Below are positions 16,956-24,522 of a stretch of 64,000 nucleotides of DNA, piece after piece (the first letter of the stretch is position 1; every line of letters starts with the position of its first letter). The notes below the pieces were generated by a model. That model ran no database searches, had not been told where the DNA came from, and worked only from the letters and a program-made list of their open reading frames with translations. The stretch is taken from assembly GCA_027460525.1 (NCBI GenBank), contig JAPZAS010000036.1:1-64000 (forward strand), written 5' to 3'. The stretch is from Candidatus Methanoperedens sp. GTDB taxonomy: Archaea; Halobacteriota; Methanosarcinia; Methanosarcinales; Methanoperedenaceae. Position numbers and translations under genes: made by a program.

Positions 16956-17698
16956 AACCTGTTAATGTTGCGATCACAAAGGTTGTGGAGGAGACCCCGA
17001 CAATCAGGACTTTTTTCTTCGATACCAGTTTTGAATTAATCCCGGGGCAGTTCGTGATGGTGTGGATCCGGGGAGTGGATGAGATACCGATGGCGCTTTC
17101 CTATGAGAATGCGATAACAGTCCAGAAAGTCGGACATGCAACATCAGCGCTGTTTGAACTTGGTGAATGCGATTCTCTTGGCATAAGAGGACCTTTTGGC
17201 AACGGCTTTGAGATTAAGAAAGGGCATATCCTGCTGATCGCTGGCGGAGTAGGGGCAGCCCCTTTGGCACCGCTTGCTGAAAAGACAGGCTCAGCGGGAA
17301 TTAAGGTCACAACTCTGCTCGGCGCAAAAACAAAAGATGAACTGCTGTTCAGGGAGCGCTTTGAAGCTGTCGGCGAAATGCGGATTGCCACGGATGACGG
17401 CTCTGAGGGAGAGCGCGGATTTGTGACCGAGTTGCTCGAAGCGCGGGAAAGATACAGCCAGATATACTGCTGCGGTCCCGAGGCTATGATGAAAAAGGTT
17501 CTCGATGAGGTTGCTCCATCGAAGGCGCAATTCAGCCTTCATCGCTATATTAAATGCGGCATTGGGATATGCGGGGCGTGCTGCGTGGATGGGTTGCGTG
17601 TGTGCAGGGATGGGCCTGTATTTTCAGGAGAGGTTTTGAAGAATACCGAGATCGGGGTTTACAGAAGGAATGAGTGCGGGGAGAGGGTGAAGGTGTAG
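16952..17698 (+). CDS. pyrK: Dihydroorotate dehydrogenase electron-transfer subunit
   Basis: A 248-residue iron-sulfur flavoprotein passing electrons from PyrD to NAD+ or another acceptor. A ferredoxin-reductase-like FAD domain (about residues 1-95; PGQFVMVWIRG) precedes the NAD-binding domain (LLIAGGVGAAPLAPL). A C-terminal [2Fe-2S] loop reads YIKCGIGICGACCVDGLRVC, with four cysteines spaced as in PyrK. Start and length are normal, and it shares an ATGA overlap with pyrD. Confidence 0.95.
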   Translation: MKPVNVAITKVVEETPTIRTFFFDTSFELIPGQFVMVWIRGVDEIPMALSYENAITVQKVGHATSALFELGECDSLGIRGPFGNGFEIKKGHILLIAGGVGAAPLAPLAEKTGSAGIKVTTLLGAKTKDELLFRERFEAVGEMRIATDDGSEGERGFVTELLEARERYSQIYCCGPEAMMKKVLDEVAPSKAQFSLHRYIKCGIGICGACCVDGLRVCRDGPVFSGEVLKNTEIGVYRRNECGERVKV

Positions 17699-17722
17699 CG
17701 GCAGCAGGCGATCGATGTTTTC

Positions 17723-18709
17723 CTAATCCATCCTCGCATCCACCACCACATGCCACACGCCCGGCGCGTACTTCTTTATTCTTCGCATCCCGATAATCTC
17801 CACCTTTCGCCCCTCTTTCTTCGCAGCCTCAATTATCCTCTCGGCAGGGCGGCGCTCTATCTCCTCAGGCACTGCCTCATGGTAATGAAGAATCCCGCCT
17901 GGCAAGAGTGCGCGAATACCCTGCGGAAGATATTCATGCGCGTCCAGATATCCCATTATCACCCTGTCCGCTATCCCGCGCGGAGTAACAATAGCGCAGT
18001 CCCCGGGTACAGGTTCAATTATATCCTCAACGTTGTTAAGGCTGATATTCTCCTTCAAATAACCAGATGCTGCAGGATTGATTTCTACAGCGAATATCTT
18101 TTTTGGTTTTGAATGTACCGCCATTGGTATGGAGAAATACCCGATGCCTGCGAACATATCCACGACAACTTCACCCCTCCACAGTTTGCTCATGCGCTTT
18201 CTTTCAGCGAGGTTTCCCTGCGAATACATGAACTGCATGGCATCGAGCTTAAAAAGGCAGCTATTTTCCTTGTGAATGGTTTCTGTTTTTTCCCCTGCAA
18301 TGATTTCCCGCTGTGGCTGCCTCATTTTGCCATTTATTCCGTGGTCGAGAAGAACCGTCATGCATCTTGGATAAAGGGATAAAAGCGCCTTCCCTATCTT
18401 TGCTTTTCGATTCTCCAGTTCGGCTCGAAGCGAAATTATGATAATATCCCCGAGAATCTGCCATCCTGAGGGCAAAAGTTTTTTCTCGTACTCCGGTATA
18501 TCAAGAATATCGCCAAGTGTCTTTTTCGGGAAATAGAATTCAGGATTTTCCTGCTCGATGAAGGGATAACCGGTGGTGTTGGTTTTTACCGGGATTTCAA
18601 CAAAGCCATTCTTTTCAATAAGCTTTCTTGTTTTATCAAGCCCATCCCCTGAAAGCATTTGTTGCCTTATGGTTTCAGCTTCTTCACCGCTGACAAGAAC
18701 AGCCTTCAT
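17723..18709 (-). CDS. taw2: tRNA(Phe) wyosine aminocarboxypropyltransferase (Taw2/TYW2)
   Basis: A 328-residue class I SAM enzyme of the Trm5/TYW2 family. An N-terminal region about 120 residues long precedes the Rossmann domain, with motif I VVDMFAGIGYFSIPMAV and the following VEINPAASGYLKENI. The region where Trm5 methylases carry an NLP-type motif reads MGYLDAHEYLPQGI here, favouring TYW2, which transfers the aminocarboxypropyl group of SAM to 4-demethylwyosine-37. A Taw1 gene lies at 44.7 kb, supporting the pathway. It overlaps hom by 4 bp. A Trm5-type m1G37 methylase is the main alternative. Confidence 0.85.
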   Translation of the reverse strand: MKAVLVSGEEAETIRQQMLSGDGLDKTRKLIEKNGFVEIPVKTNTTGYPFIEQENPEFYFPKKTLGDILDIPEYEKKLLPSGWQILGDIIIISLRAELENRKAKIGKALLSLYPRCMTVLLDHGINGKMRQPQREIIAGEKTETIHKENSCLFKLDAMQFMYSQGNLAERKRMSKLWRGEVVVDMFAGIGYFSIPMAVHSKPKKIFAVEINPAASGYLKENISLNNVEDIIEPVPGDCAIVTPRGIADRVIMGYLDAHEYLPQGIRALLPGGILHYHEAVPEEIERRPAERIIEAAKKEGRKVEIIGMRRIKKYAPGVWHVVVDARMD

Positions 18710-19701
18710 GAATTTCTTACAATATACAGGATATCGCTCAGGATTGAGCTTGCGGTCTCAATCGAACCCGCCCCTTTCCCGCTGATGGTGATTCTTCCTG
18801 CAAGGTCTGTGAGTATGGACGCAACGTTCAATGTGCCTCCCACAGCAAGCGGATGCCTCTTCGGGACAAGCCGCGGCGCGACTGTGAGCTTATTCCCTGC
18901 CTCGCATACGAGTTTCACCACGTAATTATTCTTATTCGCAAGCTCAAGTGCTTCGGGCGTGATTTTGGTGATGCCTGTAACCTCAACATCCCTGTATGTT
19001 GCATCCTGCCCGAAAATGGAGTTTGCGATAATCACCAGTTTGCAGGCTGAATCAATGCCCTCCACATCATACGTGGGGTCTGCTTCCGCTATCCCGAGCT
19101 CCTGCGCCTCTTTCAGCACAAGTTCATAGGGCATCCTCTCCTCTGCCATCCTCGTAAGGATGTAATTGCAGGTGCCGTTGAGTATGCCTTCAATCCCGAT
19201 GACGGTATTTCCAGCCAGAGCTTCATGGATAAGGTTGAAAATCGGAACTGCCCCGCCCACGGTAGCCTCATATCGAAAGTACAGCCCGTTATCCTCGGCT
19301 GCTTCCTTTAACTCGGTAAAGCGCAGTGCAAGAGGACCTTTATTTGAGGTGACAACATGCCTCCCGACTGCGAACGCAGCAAGCATGTTACTTAAACCCG
19401 GCTCCCCGTTTTCGATATTGGTGGGAGTAACTTCCACCACAATGTCATGCTCTACATCGCGGATAATATCAAGGGAAATCTCTTTTCCTTTTGCAACAGT
19501 GCCTTTCTGTTTTTTTCTCCTAAGCGCACTTTCAAGATCAATTCCCTTTGTATTTATTTCGCTGCCTTTTGAATCCGATATCCCGACAACGCGCAGGTCG
19601 ATGCCCTGCTCAATAAGAAGCTCCTTTTTTGCAAGGAGCGAGCGCGCCACTCCCTGTCCAACAGCGCCGAACCCGATGATGGATATCCTGACTGTCTTCA
19701 T
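18706..19701 (-). CDS. hom: Homoserine dehydrogenase
   Basis: A 331-residue NAD(P)-dependent enzyme reducing aspartate semialdehyde to homoserine for threonine and methionine synthesis. The nucleotide-binding site is ISIIGFGAVGQGVARSLL. The substrate-binding domain holds TSNKGPLAL and GTCNYILTRM, and EADPTYDVEGIDSACKLVI is a strong family signature. The ATG at 19701 has a ggaggg ribosome-binding site and overlaps the upstream ACT gene's stop as ATGA; an in-frame extension to 19737 lies inside that gene. The C-terminal ACT domain of some homologues is absent and is supplied by the neighbouring gene. Confidence 0.95.
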   Translation of the reverse strand: MKTVRISIIGFGAVGQGVARSLLAKKELLIEQGIDLRVVGISDSKGSEINTKGIDLESALRRKKQKGTVAKGKEISLDIIRDVEHDIVVEVTPTNIENGEPGLSNMLAAFAVGRHVVTSNKGPLALRFTELKEAAEDNGLYFRYEATVGGAVPIFNLIHEALAGNTVIGIEGILNGTCNYILTRMAEERMPYELVLKEAQELGIAEADPTYDVEGIDSACKLVIIANSIFGQDATYRDVEVTGITKITPEALELANKNNYVVKLVCEAGNKLTVAPRLVPKRHPLAVGGTLNVASILTDLAGRITISGKGAGSIETASSILSDILYIVRNS

Positions 19702-20267
19702 GTTCCCTCCGAATTTGATGAATCCGATGATATCCATTCTTTCTCGACGGGTTCATCAAAATTCAACCTTATGGGTTCTATCATGAGCAGGTCTTTTTTA
19801 TGCGCCACTTCACGAAGAATGTCAAGAGCCTTGCCCAGTTCTTTCTTGCCCACTGCATTGATGACAAGATATGCGGATGAAGCCTTCTCTATTGCAGGCA
19901 TGGAGAGCGACATGTCCACAACTTCTGCAAAACCAGTGGAATCTATTTTGTCTATGGTATCTCCCAGGTCTGAATGAACAATGTGCCCTATAAGGATTAC
20001 AGAAACCGCAGATCTCAGCCTTTCTTCCCCCACCCTTGCTACCTTCACGCCGCTGTTCTCAAGCCGTTCTATGAGTTTATCCAGAACCCTGTGTTCAATC
20101 TCAAACCTGACCTGTACGGGTATTGCCCCTCTCGGGGTTTTCTCGTCGTGCTGGTGTACCACGCTCATAATGTTGCCGTGTAATTCTGATATAGGTGAAA
20201 GCGCTAAAACAAGCTGCCCCGGAATATCCTTGAGTTCAAGGGTCATGGAAACAATCATGACCCCCAC
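19698..20267 (-). CDS. ACT-domain amino-acid-sensing protein, probable regulator of Hom
   Basis: A 189-residue protein beginning with an ACT domain (MTLELKDIPGQLVLALSPISELHGNIMSVVHQHD, about residues 8-75). A second alpha/beta segment follows (KASSAYLVINAVGKKELGKALDILREV). ACT domains bind amino acids and act allosterically. It is upstream of and overlaps hom, which lacks its own ACT domain, so it most likely mediates threonine or methionine feedback on homoserine dehydrogenase. That role is inferred from operon structure. Confidence 0.85.
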   Translation of the reverse strand: MGVMIVSMTLELKDIPGQLVLALSPISELHGNIMSVVHQHDEKTPRGAIPVQVRFEIEHRVLDKLIERLENSGVKVARVGEERLRSAVSVILIGHIVHSDLGDTIDKIDSTGFAEVVDMSLSMPAIEKASSAYLVINAVGKKELGKALDILREVAHKKDLLMIEPIRLNFDEPVEKEWISSDSSNSEGT

Positions 20268-20308
20268 TATGCAGAGGTGAGTAATAAGTTTTTTTGGTGG
20301 CTACGGTA

Positions 20309-20782
20309 CTATTTGTTGATGTCTTTCAATGCAAGCATTCCACCTGTTGCAGCCGCCATCCCGCCTATTACTACTGCATATAGCCCGTAACCGATACTGG
20401 ACTGAATAGTTTCTCCTAAAATTGACCCTGAGAATAAACTAACATCCCGAAGGCTCCAGAGATTGACCGCCCCTCCGCCTATTATAAGGATGCCGCATGC
20501 AATCAATGCCAAACTTTGTAACTTCCCCCTTAGAACAAGCGATATTGCGAGGCTTGCGATTCCAAGGGCAAGGACTCCTATTCCCTGGAATTCCCAGTTA
20601 GTATTTTTACCAATGAGCCCCAGCAGCATGCCGCTTCCACTTATTGAGAAAAGACCGCTCACCGAGAGGTTGGATGTTGCGCTTGTTGCACTGAACCAGG
20701 GGAGAAAGACACTGATAATAGAGATTATTCCACCGACTATGGCCAGGATCTCTGCATTTACGATACAGTTCTTAGGTTCCAT
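20309..20782 (-). CDS. Four-helix membrane protein, unknown function
   Basis: A 157-residue protein with four predicted membrane helices: ILAIVGGIISIISVFLPWF, then IGVLALGIASLAISLVL, SLALIACGILIIGGGAVNLW, and YGLYAVVIGGMAAATGGML. Small-residue-rich helices and the FLPWF end of helix 1 resemble many small archaeal membrane proteins of unknown role. A Gly/Ser-rich loop lies between helices 1 and 2. The gene is monocistronic, on the minus strand, 40 bp downstream of the ACT gene's start region but oriented the same way, so a shared promoter is not obvious. Confidence 0.6.
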   Translation of the reverse strand: MEPKNCIVNAEILAIVGGIISIISVFLPWFSATSATSNLSVSGLFSISGSGMLLGLIGKNTNWEFQGIGVLALGIASLAISLVLRGKLQSLALIACGILIIGGGAVNLWSLRDVSLFSGSILGETIQSSIGYGLYAVVIGGMAAATGGMLALKDINK

Positions 20783-20860
20783 CCGTGCAGTCCTATGCTT
20801 TCCTTATATAAATTCATTACCACTTGGCCCTTTATCGGATCAAATCTACCATCAAAGCTT

Positions 20861-20982
20861 TCACTCCCTCTCCTTCACAAGCGCCTCAACCACCGAAGGG
20901 TCTGCCAGCGTTGTGACATCCCCGAGATTATGAATATGCGCTTTTCCTCAAGTAATGATTCAATCGTGTTTTCCTCTACCAT
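20861..20982 (-). pseudogene. Collapsed acetyl-CoA synthetase gene: 5' and 3' ends joined out of frame
   Basis: On the minus strand, ATG at 20982 (with ggtga eight bases upstream) begins MVEENTIESLLEEKRIF, which resembles the start of archaeal AMP-forming acetyl-CoA synthetases. In another frame the same short segment, ending at 20861, reads LGDVTTLADPSVVEALVKER and then stop, matching the C-terminus of that enzyme. About 600 central codons are missing and the two ends are fused out of frame. This is what an internal deletion would leave. The identification rests on recalled terminal motifs; no catalytic part remains. Confidence 0.6.
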
Positions 20983-21000
20983 ATTTCACCTGCTCAAGAG

Positions 21001-21233
21001 CTTAATTTACAGTTGTCATTAAATAGATTGTCCAGACCTGAACATAGTTGTGATAGAATTTTAAGTAATATTCATATCTTATTAAGGCTAAAAACTGTGA
21101 ATAACTGTTTTTTGTCTAAAAAATACTACCCCTTTGTTTCAACTGGAAAATAACCTCTATTTAAACTCAAAGCTTATATAGCATAACTACCATCTATTCA
21201 CATGTAGTTCACAACAAATATTTCACCCAGAAG
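21001..21233. other. AT-rich divergent promoter region
   Basis: Non-coding DNA between the acs remnant (minus) and the gene at 21308 (plus). A TATA-like cttatatagc at about 21173-21182 fits transcription of the plus-strand gene from near 21205. An aactac/gtagtt inverted repeat (21185-21190 and 21204-21209) spans the likely start site. Elsewhere the region shows only AT-rich sequence, presumably including the former acs promoter. Confidence 0.4.
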
Positions 21234-21302
21234 GACATCGGAGGGGAATCCGGATGTTCTGCTGTTCGCCTCGATGGGGCGAACAGCCCTCCTATTTTTG
21301 AG
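21234..21302 (+). promoter_or_regulatory. Structured 5' leader RNA with pseudoknot potential
   Basis: Between the probable transcription start (near 21205) and the ATG at 21308 are two stem-loops. The first (21234-21258) pairs gacatcgga with tccggatgtt around a GGGGAA loop. The second is a perfect 10-bp stem, gctgttcgcc (21261-21270) with ggcgaacagc (21278-21287). In addition ggaggg (21240-21245) can pair with ccctcc (21287-21292), just before the ribosome-binding gagg, giving an H-type pseudoknot or a switch. It fits no riboswitch class I know. Confidence 0.5.
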
Positions 21303-21307
21303 GCATA

Positions 21308-21826
21308 ATGAAAATACGTCTTGAAATCGAAGGAAAAAATGCAGGCAGCTTGAATTATAAAGGGCAAGATGCGGCAGAGCTTGCGGTAAATTATCTAAAT
21401 TCAATCGAAGCCGATGAAATGTTCATTCATCTGGTTAAGGACGACGGCACGAGAGCAGATGCTAGGTTCGAAGGCGAATTCCTTGCGATATCTGCAGCTA
21501 AATTTATAATATCGGCTGCAAAAACTAAAATTGAGCTGCAGGAAACAACATTTTCGACCGGTATTGACGGTTCACAGTCTCTCACGCTGAAAGAGCGTCT
21601 GGAGATGTTTTTGCGATTTGAATATCCAAGGGTCTGGTTCTCATCCCTTGATGTGAAAAGGCAATATGAGAGCGTTTACGGGAAGATTAACCTGAGCACC
21701 GTATCCACGTATCTTGCACGGATGTATCGTGACAATATACTTCTGCGGAAAGGAAATCGCAACCAGAGGGAATACAAGATTAGAGATGGAAGTACCCTTC
21801 CAGGTATGGAAGTGCTGGCAGAATAA
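21308..21826 (+). CDS. Hypothetical protein with C-terminal winged helix
   Basis: A 172-residue protein that I do not recognise by name. The N-terminal half (residues 1-75) is an alpha/beta segment. The C-terminal half (about 90-160) reads like a winged helix-turn-helix: SLTLKERLEMFLRFEYPRVWF, SSLDVKRQYESVYGKINLSTVSTYLARMYRDN, and then a basic wing LLRKGNRNQREYKI. It is probably a DNA- or RNA-binding regulator. The gene has gagg six bases before the ATG and an unusual structured leader, so its synthesis may be regulated at translation. Confidence 0.65.
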   Translation: MKIRLEIEGKNAGSLNYKGQDAAELAVNYLNSIEADEMFIHLVKDDGTRADARFEGEFLAISAAKFIISAAKTKIELQETTFSTGIDGSQSLTLKERLEMFLRFEYPRVWFSSLDVKRQYESVYGKINLSTVSTYLARMYRDNILLRKGNRNQREYKIRDGSTLPGMEVLAE

Positions 21827-22164
21827 TAAACGGGTTGATGAGCTGACCTTTTTTTCAAAGGCTCACAGCACCCTCGCAACACTGAATTTGTGTTGGCTTT
21901 GCCGTGAATCGCGCTCCATGCGCTTTCTTAATTAGCACCCTAAACAGGAGAAATCCCAGTCGAACCACTTTCCTTTTAGACCTTGAATGGTCACGGGGCA
22001 TTTACACCCTGGAAACTTGGATTTATATTCCAATGTGGTTTTCCTGCCGATCCCTGCTAGCTCATCATAGCGTGCACCTTATTGCAGTGCAATAAGGTAA
22101 ATAATTATGTTGTTTTGTGGCGATTAATAGTTTTCGATAACAAAAATGATAAAAGATAAGATAA
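21827..22164. other. Gene-free 338-bp gap between convergent genes
   Basis: This gap contains a possible terminator hairpin for the plus-strand gene at about 21840-21864 (ccttt/aaagg with flanking gag/ctc and an internal T-run) and the perfect palindrome described separately at 22076-22098. A 63-codon open frame at 21904-22095 spans the palindrome and lacks a ribosome-binding site or protein-like composition, so it is not called. Nothing else recognisable is present. Confidence 0.45.
22076..22098. repeat. Perfect 23-bp palindrome (11-bp arms, one-base centre)
   Basis: Arms accttattgca (22076-22086) and tgcaataaggt (22088-22098) are exact reverse complements around a single g at 22087. It lies between the 3' ends of two convergent genes. 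No T-run of terminator type follows, and a one-base centre cannot form a normal hairpin loop in RNA without opening the middle pairs. A protein-binding or recombination site is therefore as likely as a terminator. Confidence 0.6.
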
Positions 22165-22392
22165 CTAACTGTTAATGGTTTCAAGCTTGAACATCACGTT
22201 CAAACCCTGCAGTGTAACCTGGACTTTATCACCAAAACGCAGGATCTCTTCTACATTCACATTTTTCCCCCATTCATAGACATAATCGTGGGTGCCCTGC
22301 ATTGGCTTAAACCCAAGGGACATAAGACGCTGATTAATCTCAGACGGCTTTGCTCCTTCACTATTAAACCATACGATTAGATAGCTTCTCAT
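22165..22392 (-). CDS. Small conserved hypothetical protein
   Basis: A 75-residue protein with a beta-rich pattern (SYLIVWFNSEGAKPSEINQRLMSLGF ... HDYVYEWGKNVNVEEILRFGDKVQVTLQGLNVMFKLETI), suggesting a small ferredoxin-like alpha/beta fold. I do not recognise the family. It is followed on the same strand, 39 bp further upstream, by another small protein of similar scale (22432-22710), and the two may form an operon. Cas2-like character was considered because of the length and fold pattern, but there are no other cas genes and no repeats. Confidence 0.55.
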   Translation of the reverse strand: MRSYLIVWFNSEGAKPSEINQRLMSLGFKPMQGTHDYVYEWGKNVNVEEILRFGDKVQVTLQGLNVMFKLETINS

Positions 22393-22431
22393 AGTTTCCC
22401 TTATTATTTTAATGTTTTATCATGTTTTTGG

Positions 22432-22710
22432 TCATTCTCCAGCATATCCCAACTCAGCTAATAGATTTTTTGCTACATCAAGGGAATCTTCTTTACTTTT
22501 TGCTTTGATGAGCATCCTGCCGCTGGGGTACATTGAGATTTCAACTCCCTTATAATCCAACAGTAATATATGTTTTGTCGCTACCCTTGTATTCAAAACG
22601 CGGCTTGCGCTAATCAGGTCGATTTTGATATTGGTACTAACTTCAAACGCTGTTCTGCCTGAACACAATCTGGCTGAAATTACCATATTTCTTATTTCTG
22701 CCAGATGCAA
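22432..22710 (-). CDS. TBP-like-fold small protein
   Basis: A 92-residue protein. The segment KHILLLDYKGVEISMYPSGRMLIKAKSKEDSLDVAKNLL recalls one half of the TATA-binding-protein saddle, where GVEISVYPSGRML-like strands recur. The N-terminal half (ISARLCSGRTAFEVSTNIKIDLISASRVLN) could supply the remaining strands of one repeat. Stand-alone half-TBP proteins are seen in archaea without assigned function. Nucleic-acid binding is plausible but not shown. Divergent from the secreted-protein gene at 22752, with only 41 bp between, so they share a promoter region. Confidence 0.55.
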   Translation of the reverse strand: MHLAEIRNMVISARLCSGRTAFEVSTNIKIDLISASRVLNTRVATKHILLLDYKGVEISMYPSGRMLIKAKSKEDSLDVAKNLLAELGYAGE

Positions 22711-22751
22711 AGGAAATATATAAGCATGCGTACAAACTCAATGAAAATATT

Positions 22752-23264
22752 ATGCTCAGGTTGCGAACTGTTTTATATTTATTTTTATTAATACCTGTGG
22801 CATCGGCAGCCAGCGATAGCCTGTTGAATGGAACCAGTATTTATCTTGCCACAGGTGATTCCTATGGGCTGTACCAGGGGTATGTACTGACTCTAAAAAG
22901 TGTAAGTGGTGATTCTGTCTGGCTTCAATTAACAGAAGATGATAACATTGTAAAAAGTGAAATCGTGGCTATTAAAGGTTATTTCACGTACAATAAAACC
23001 AACAGGACGATACTATCTATTAAAGTTGATAATATATATTCGGGTTCATCTGAACAAAACCTTGTTTCGCTATTCCCTGTTTATCAGTATACCGATCCCG
23101 GGAAGCCTTTGCCGAATATAACAAGAGCAATACCAAAAGATACCCAGAATTCAGTTAATGACAGCTCATCTGTTAGAATATCTACTCCAAGAGAACCGGT
23201 ATTCTGGTCAGTGGGAATAGTTTTCATTCTAATTCTTTTGTATATCATGCGTAAATACTGGTGA
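22752..23264 (+). CDS. Secreted, C-terminally membrane-anchored surface protein (S-layer-domain-like)
   Basis: A 170-residue protein with an N-terminal signal peptide (LRTVLYLFLLIPVASA). An extracellular beta-rich domain follows with several N-glycosylation sequons (for example NGT, NKT, NRT). A C-terminal membrane helix (VFWSVGIVFILILLYIM) is followed by basic residues. The extracellular part (GDSYGLYQGYVLTLKSV and SVWLQLTEDDNIVKSE) resembles the repeated domain of methanosarcinal S-layer-related proteins. It is probably a cell-surface protein facing outwards; its role is unknown. Confidence 0.65.
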   Translation: MLRLRTVLYLFLLIPVASAASDSLLNGTSIYLATGDSYGLYQGYVLTLKSVSGDSVWLQLTEDDNIVKSEIVAIKGYFTYNKTNRTILSIKVDNIYSGSSEQNLVSLFPVYQYTDPGKPLPNITRAIPKDTQNSVNDSSSVRISTPREPVFWSVGIVFILILLYIMRKYW

Positions 23265-23281
23265 TTATGAAAAACTTTAGG

Positions 23282-23477
23282 AAGGTTTTATCAAAAACCT
23301 TTGCGTCAGTTTACACCGCACAACCGTCACGTCAGTTGACGCCGTACGACTGTCACGCCAGACGCTTGCGTATCCACCTATTGCTACGCAATACGTGTGT
23401 GCATCCTCAAGGGGCGCGACCCTTGACATATGGCATCGCCATACGTGGATTCATAAAACGAGGGATGGCTTTATGAA
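23282..23477 (+). promoter_or_regulatory. Leader of pelA with five consecutive stem-loops, one covering the start codon
   Basis: The 208-bp gap before pelA contains perfect inverted repeats: aaggtttt/aaaacctt (23282-23301), ttgcgta/tacgcaa (23366-23391), tcaaggg/cccttga (23407-23426), tatggc/gccata (23429-23443), and ttcataaa/tttatgaa (23450-23477). The last encloses the pelA ATG (23473-23475) in its 3' arm and leaves gaggga in its loop. This could be an RNA regulatory leader or a dispersed stem-loop repeat that inserted here; the sequence alone cannot decide. Confidence 0.5.
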
Positions 23478-24522
23478 GGTCTTGAAAAAAGAACTCAGGT
23501 TCAATGAAGGGGAGATTTCACTTATTACCGAATCCCTGGACGATCTCTGGCATCTCAAATATATCCTTGAGCCACACGACATCGTTTACGCATTCACCAA
23601 ACGGCGAATAGAAGGCGCCACAGACAAACTGAGGCCCGAAAAGGCTGATAAAAAAACCATCCGCCTTGGAATAGAGGTTGAGAAAGTCGAGTTCCACAGG
23701 TTCTCAAACCGCCTGCGCGTGCACGGGATTATTGCAGAGGGGGGGATTGATGCAGGCGCTTATCACACGCTTAACATCGAGGAAGGGACTAATCTTTCAA
23801 TAATCAAGCAATGGAAGAACGACCAGCTTGAAAGGCTCAGGGAAGCCGAGCTTGCAGCCAGGCGCCCCAGGGTAATAATCGCAACAATAGAGGAAGGAGA
23901 GGCTTGCATAGGAGTGGTGAGGCAGTACGGGGTGGAGGAATCCTCGTCGCTTGAGCAGTCGCTTGGGAAAGGCGAAGGCAATAAACGGAACGAGTTCTTC
24001 GGTGAATTTGCGTCGCAATTAAAATGGGCAGCGGAAAAGGTGGAAGCTGTGATCCTTGCCGGACCAGGGTTCACGAAAGAGGATTTTCTGGATTTTTTAA
24101 AGACAAAAGAACCTGAACTTGCAAAAAAAATACTTCTTGAGGATACCTCCTCCATCGGTGTATCTGGTTTCCAGGAGGTGCTGCGGCGCGGCGCAGTTGA
24201 CAGGATAATGGAGGAATCCAGGATCGGAAGGGAGGCAAAACTCATCGAGGAATTGATGAAGGAAATATCAATAGAGGGCAAGGCTGCTTATGGTATGGAA
24301 GAGGTACGAAATGCGCAAAGCATGGGTGCTATCGAGACGCTGCTTATCACGGATGAGCTGCTCCGTACAGAGCGCGAGGGTAAGACCATTGATATTTTTT
24401 TAAAAGATGTTGAACATTCCCAGGGGAGAATTGTGGTATTCAGCACTGAATTTGAGCCGGGAAAAAAGCTTGAATCCCTTGGAGGCATTGCGGCGCTTCT
24501 CAGGTTCAAGGTGGCTGCATGA
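23473..24522 (+). CDS. pelA: Pelota (Dom34), mRNA surveillance and ribosome rescue factor
   Basis: A 349-residue archaeal Pelota, the eRF1-like factor that enters stalled ribosomes with aEF1A and ABCE1 to split them. The N-terminal Sm-like domain (MKVLKKELRFNEGEISLITES...DDLWHLKYILEPHDIVYAFTKRR), the central domain, and the C-terminal L7Ae-like domain (YGMEEVRNAQSMGAIETLLITDELLR) are in order. The GGQ motif of release factors is absent, as expected. The ATG at 23473 matches the family start; an extension to 23395 reads through the hairpin-rich leader and is rejected. It overlaps the DUF434 gene by 4 bp. Confidence 0.95.
   Translation: MKVLKKELRFNEGEISLITESLDDLWHLKYILEPHDIVYAFTKRRIEGATDKLRPEKADKKTIRLGIEVEKVEFHRFSNRLRVHGIIAEGGIDAGAYHTLNIEEGTNLSIIKQWKNDQLERLREAELAARRPRVIIATIEEGEACIGVVRQYGVEESSSLEQSLGKGEGNKRNEFFGEFASQLKWAAEKVEAVILAGPGFTKEDFLDFLKTKEPELAKKILLEDTSSIGVSGFQEVLRRGAVDRIMEESRIGREAKLIEELMKEISIEGKAAYGMEEVRNAQSMGAIETLLITDELLRTEREGKTIDIFLKDVEHSQGRIVVFSTEFEPGKKLESLGGIAALLRFKVAA

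Noticed and set aside
21904-22095. 63-codon frame across the 22.08-kb palindrome
   Set aside because: No ribosome-binding site, unlikely composition, and it ends in the palindrome.
22165-22710. Possible Cas2-like pair
   Set aside because: Length and beta pattern are loosely similar, but there are no cas genes and no spaced direct repeats in the window.
23261-23476. Plus-strand frame crossing the pelA leader
   Set aside because: Its sequence is dictated by inverted repeats and basic residues, and it would need to overlap the Pelota start; treated as leader RNA.
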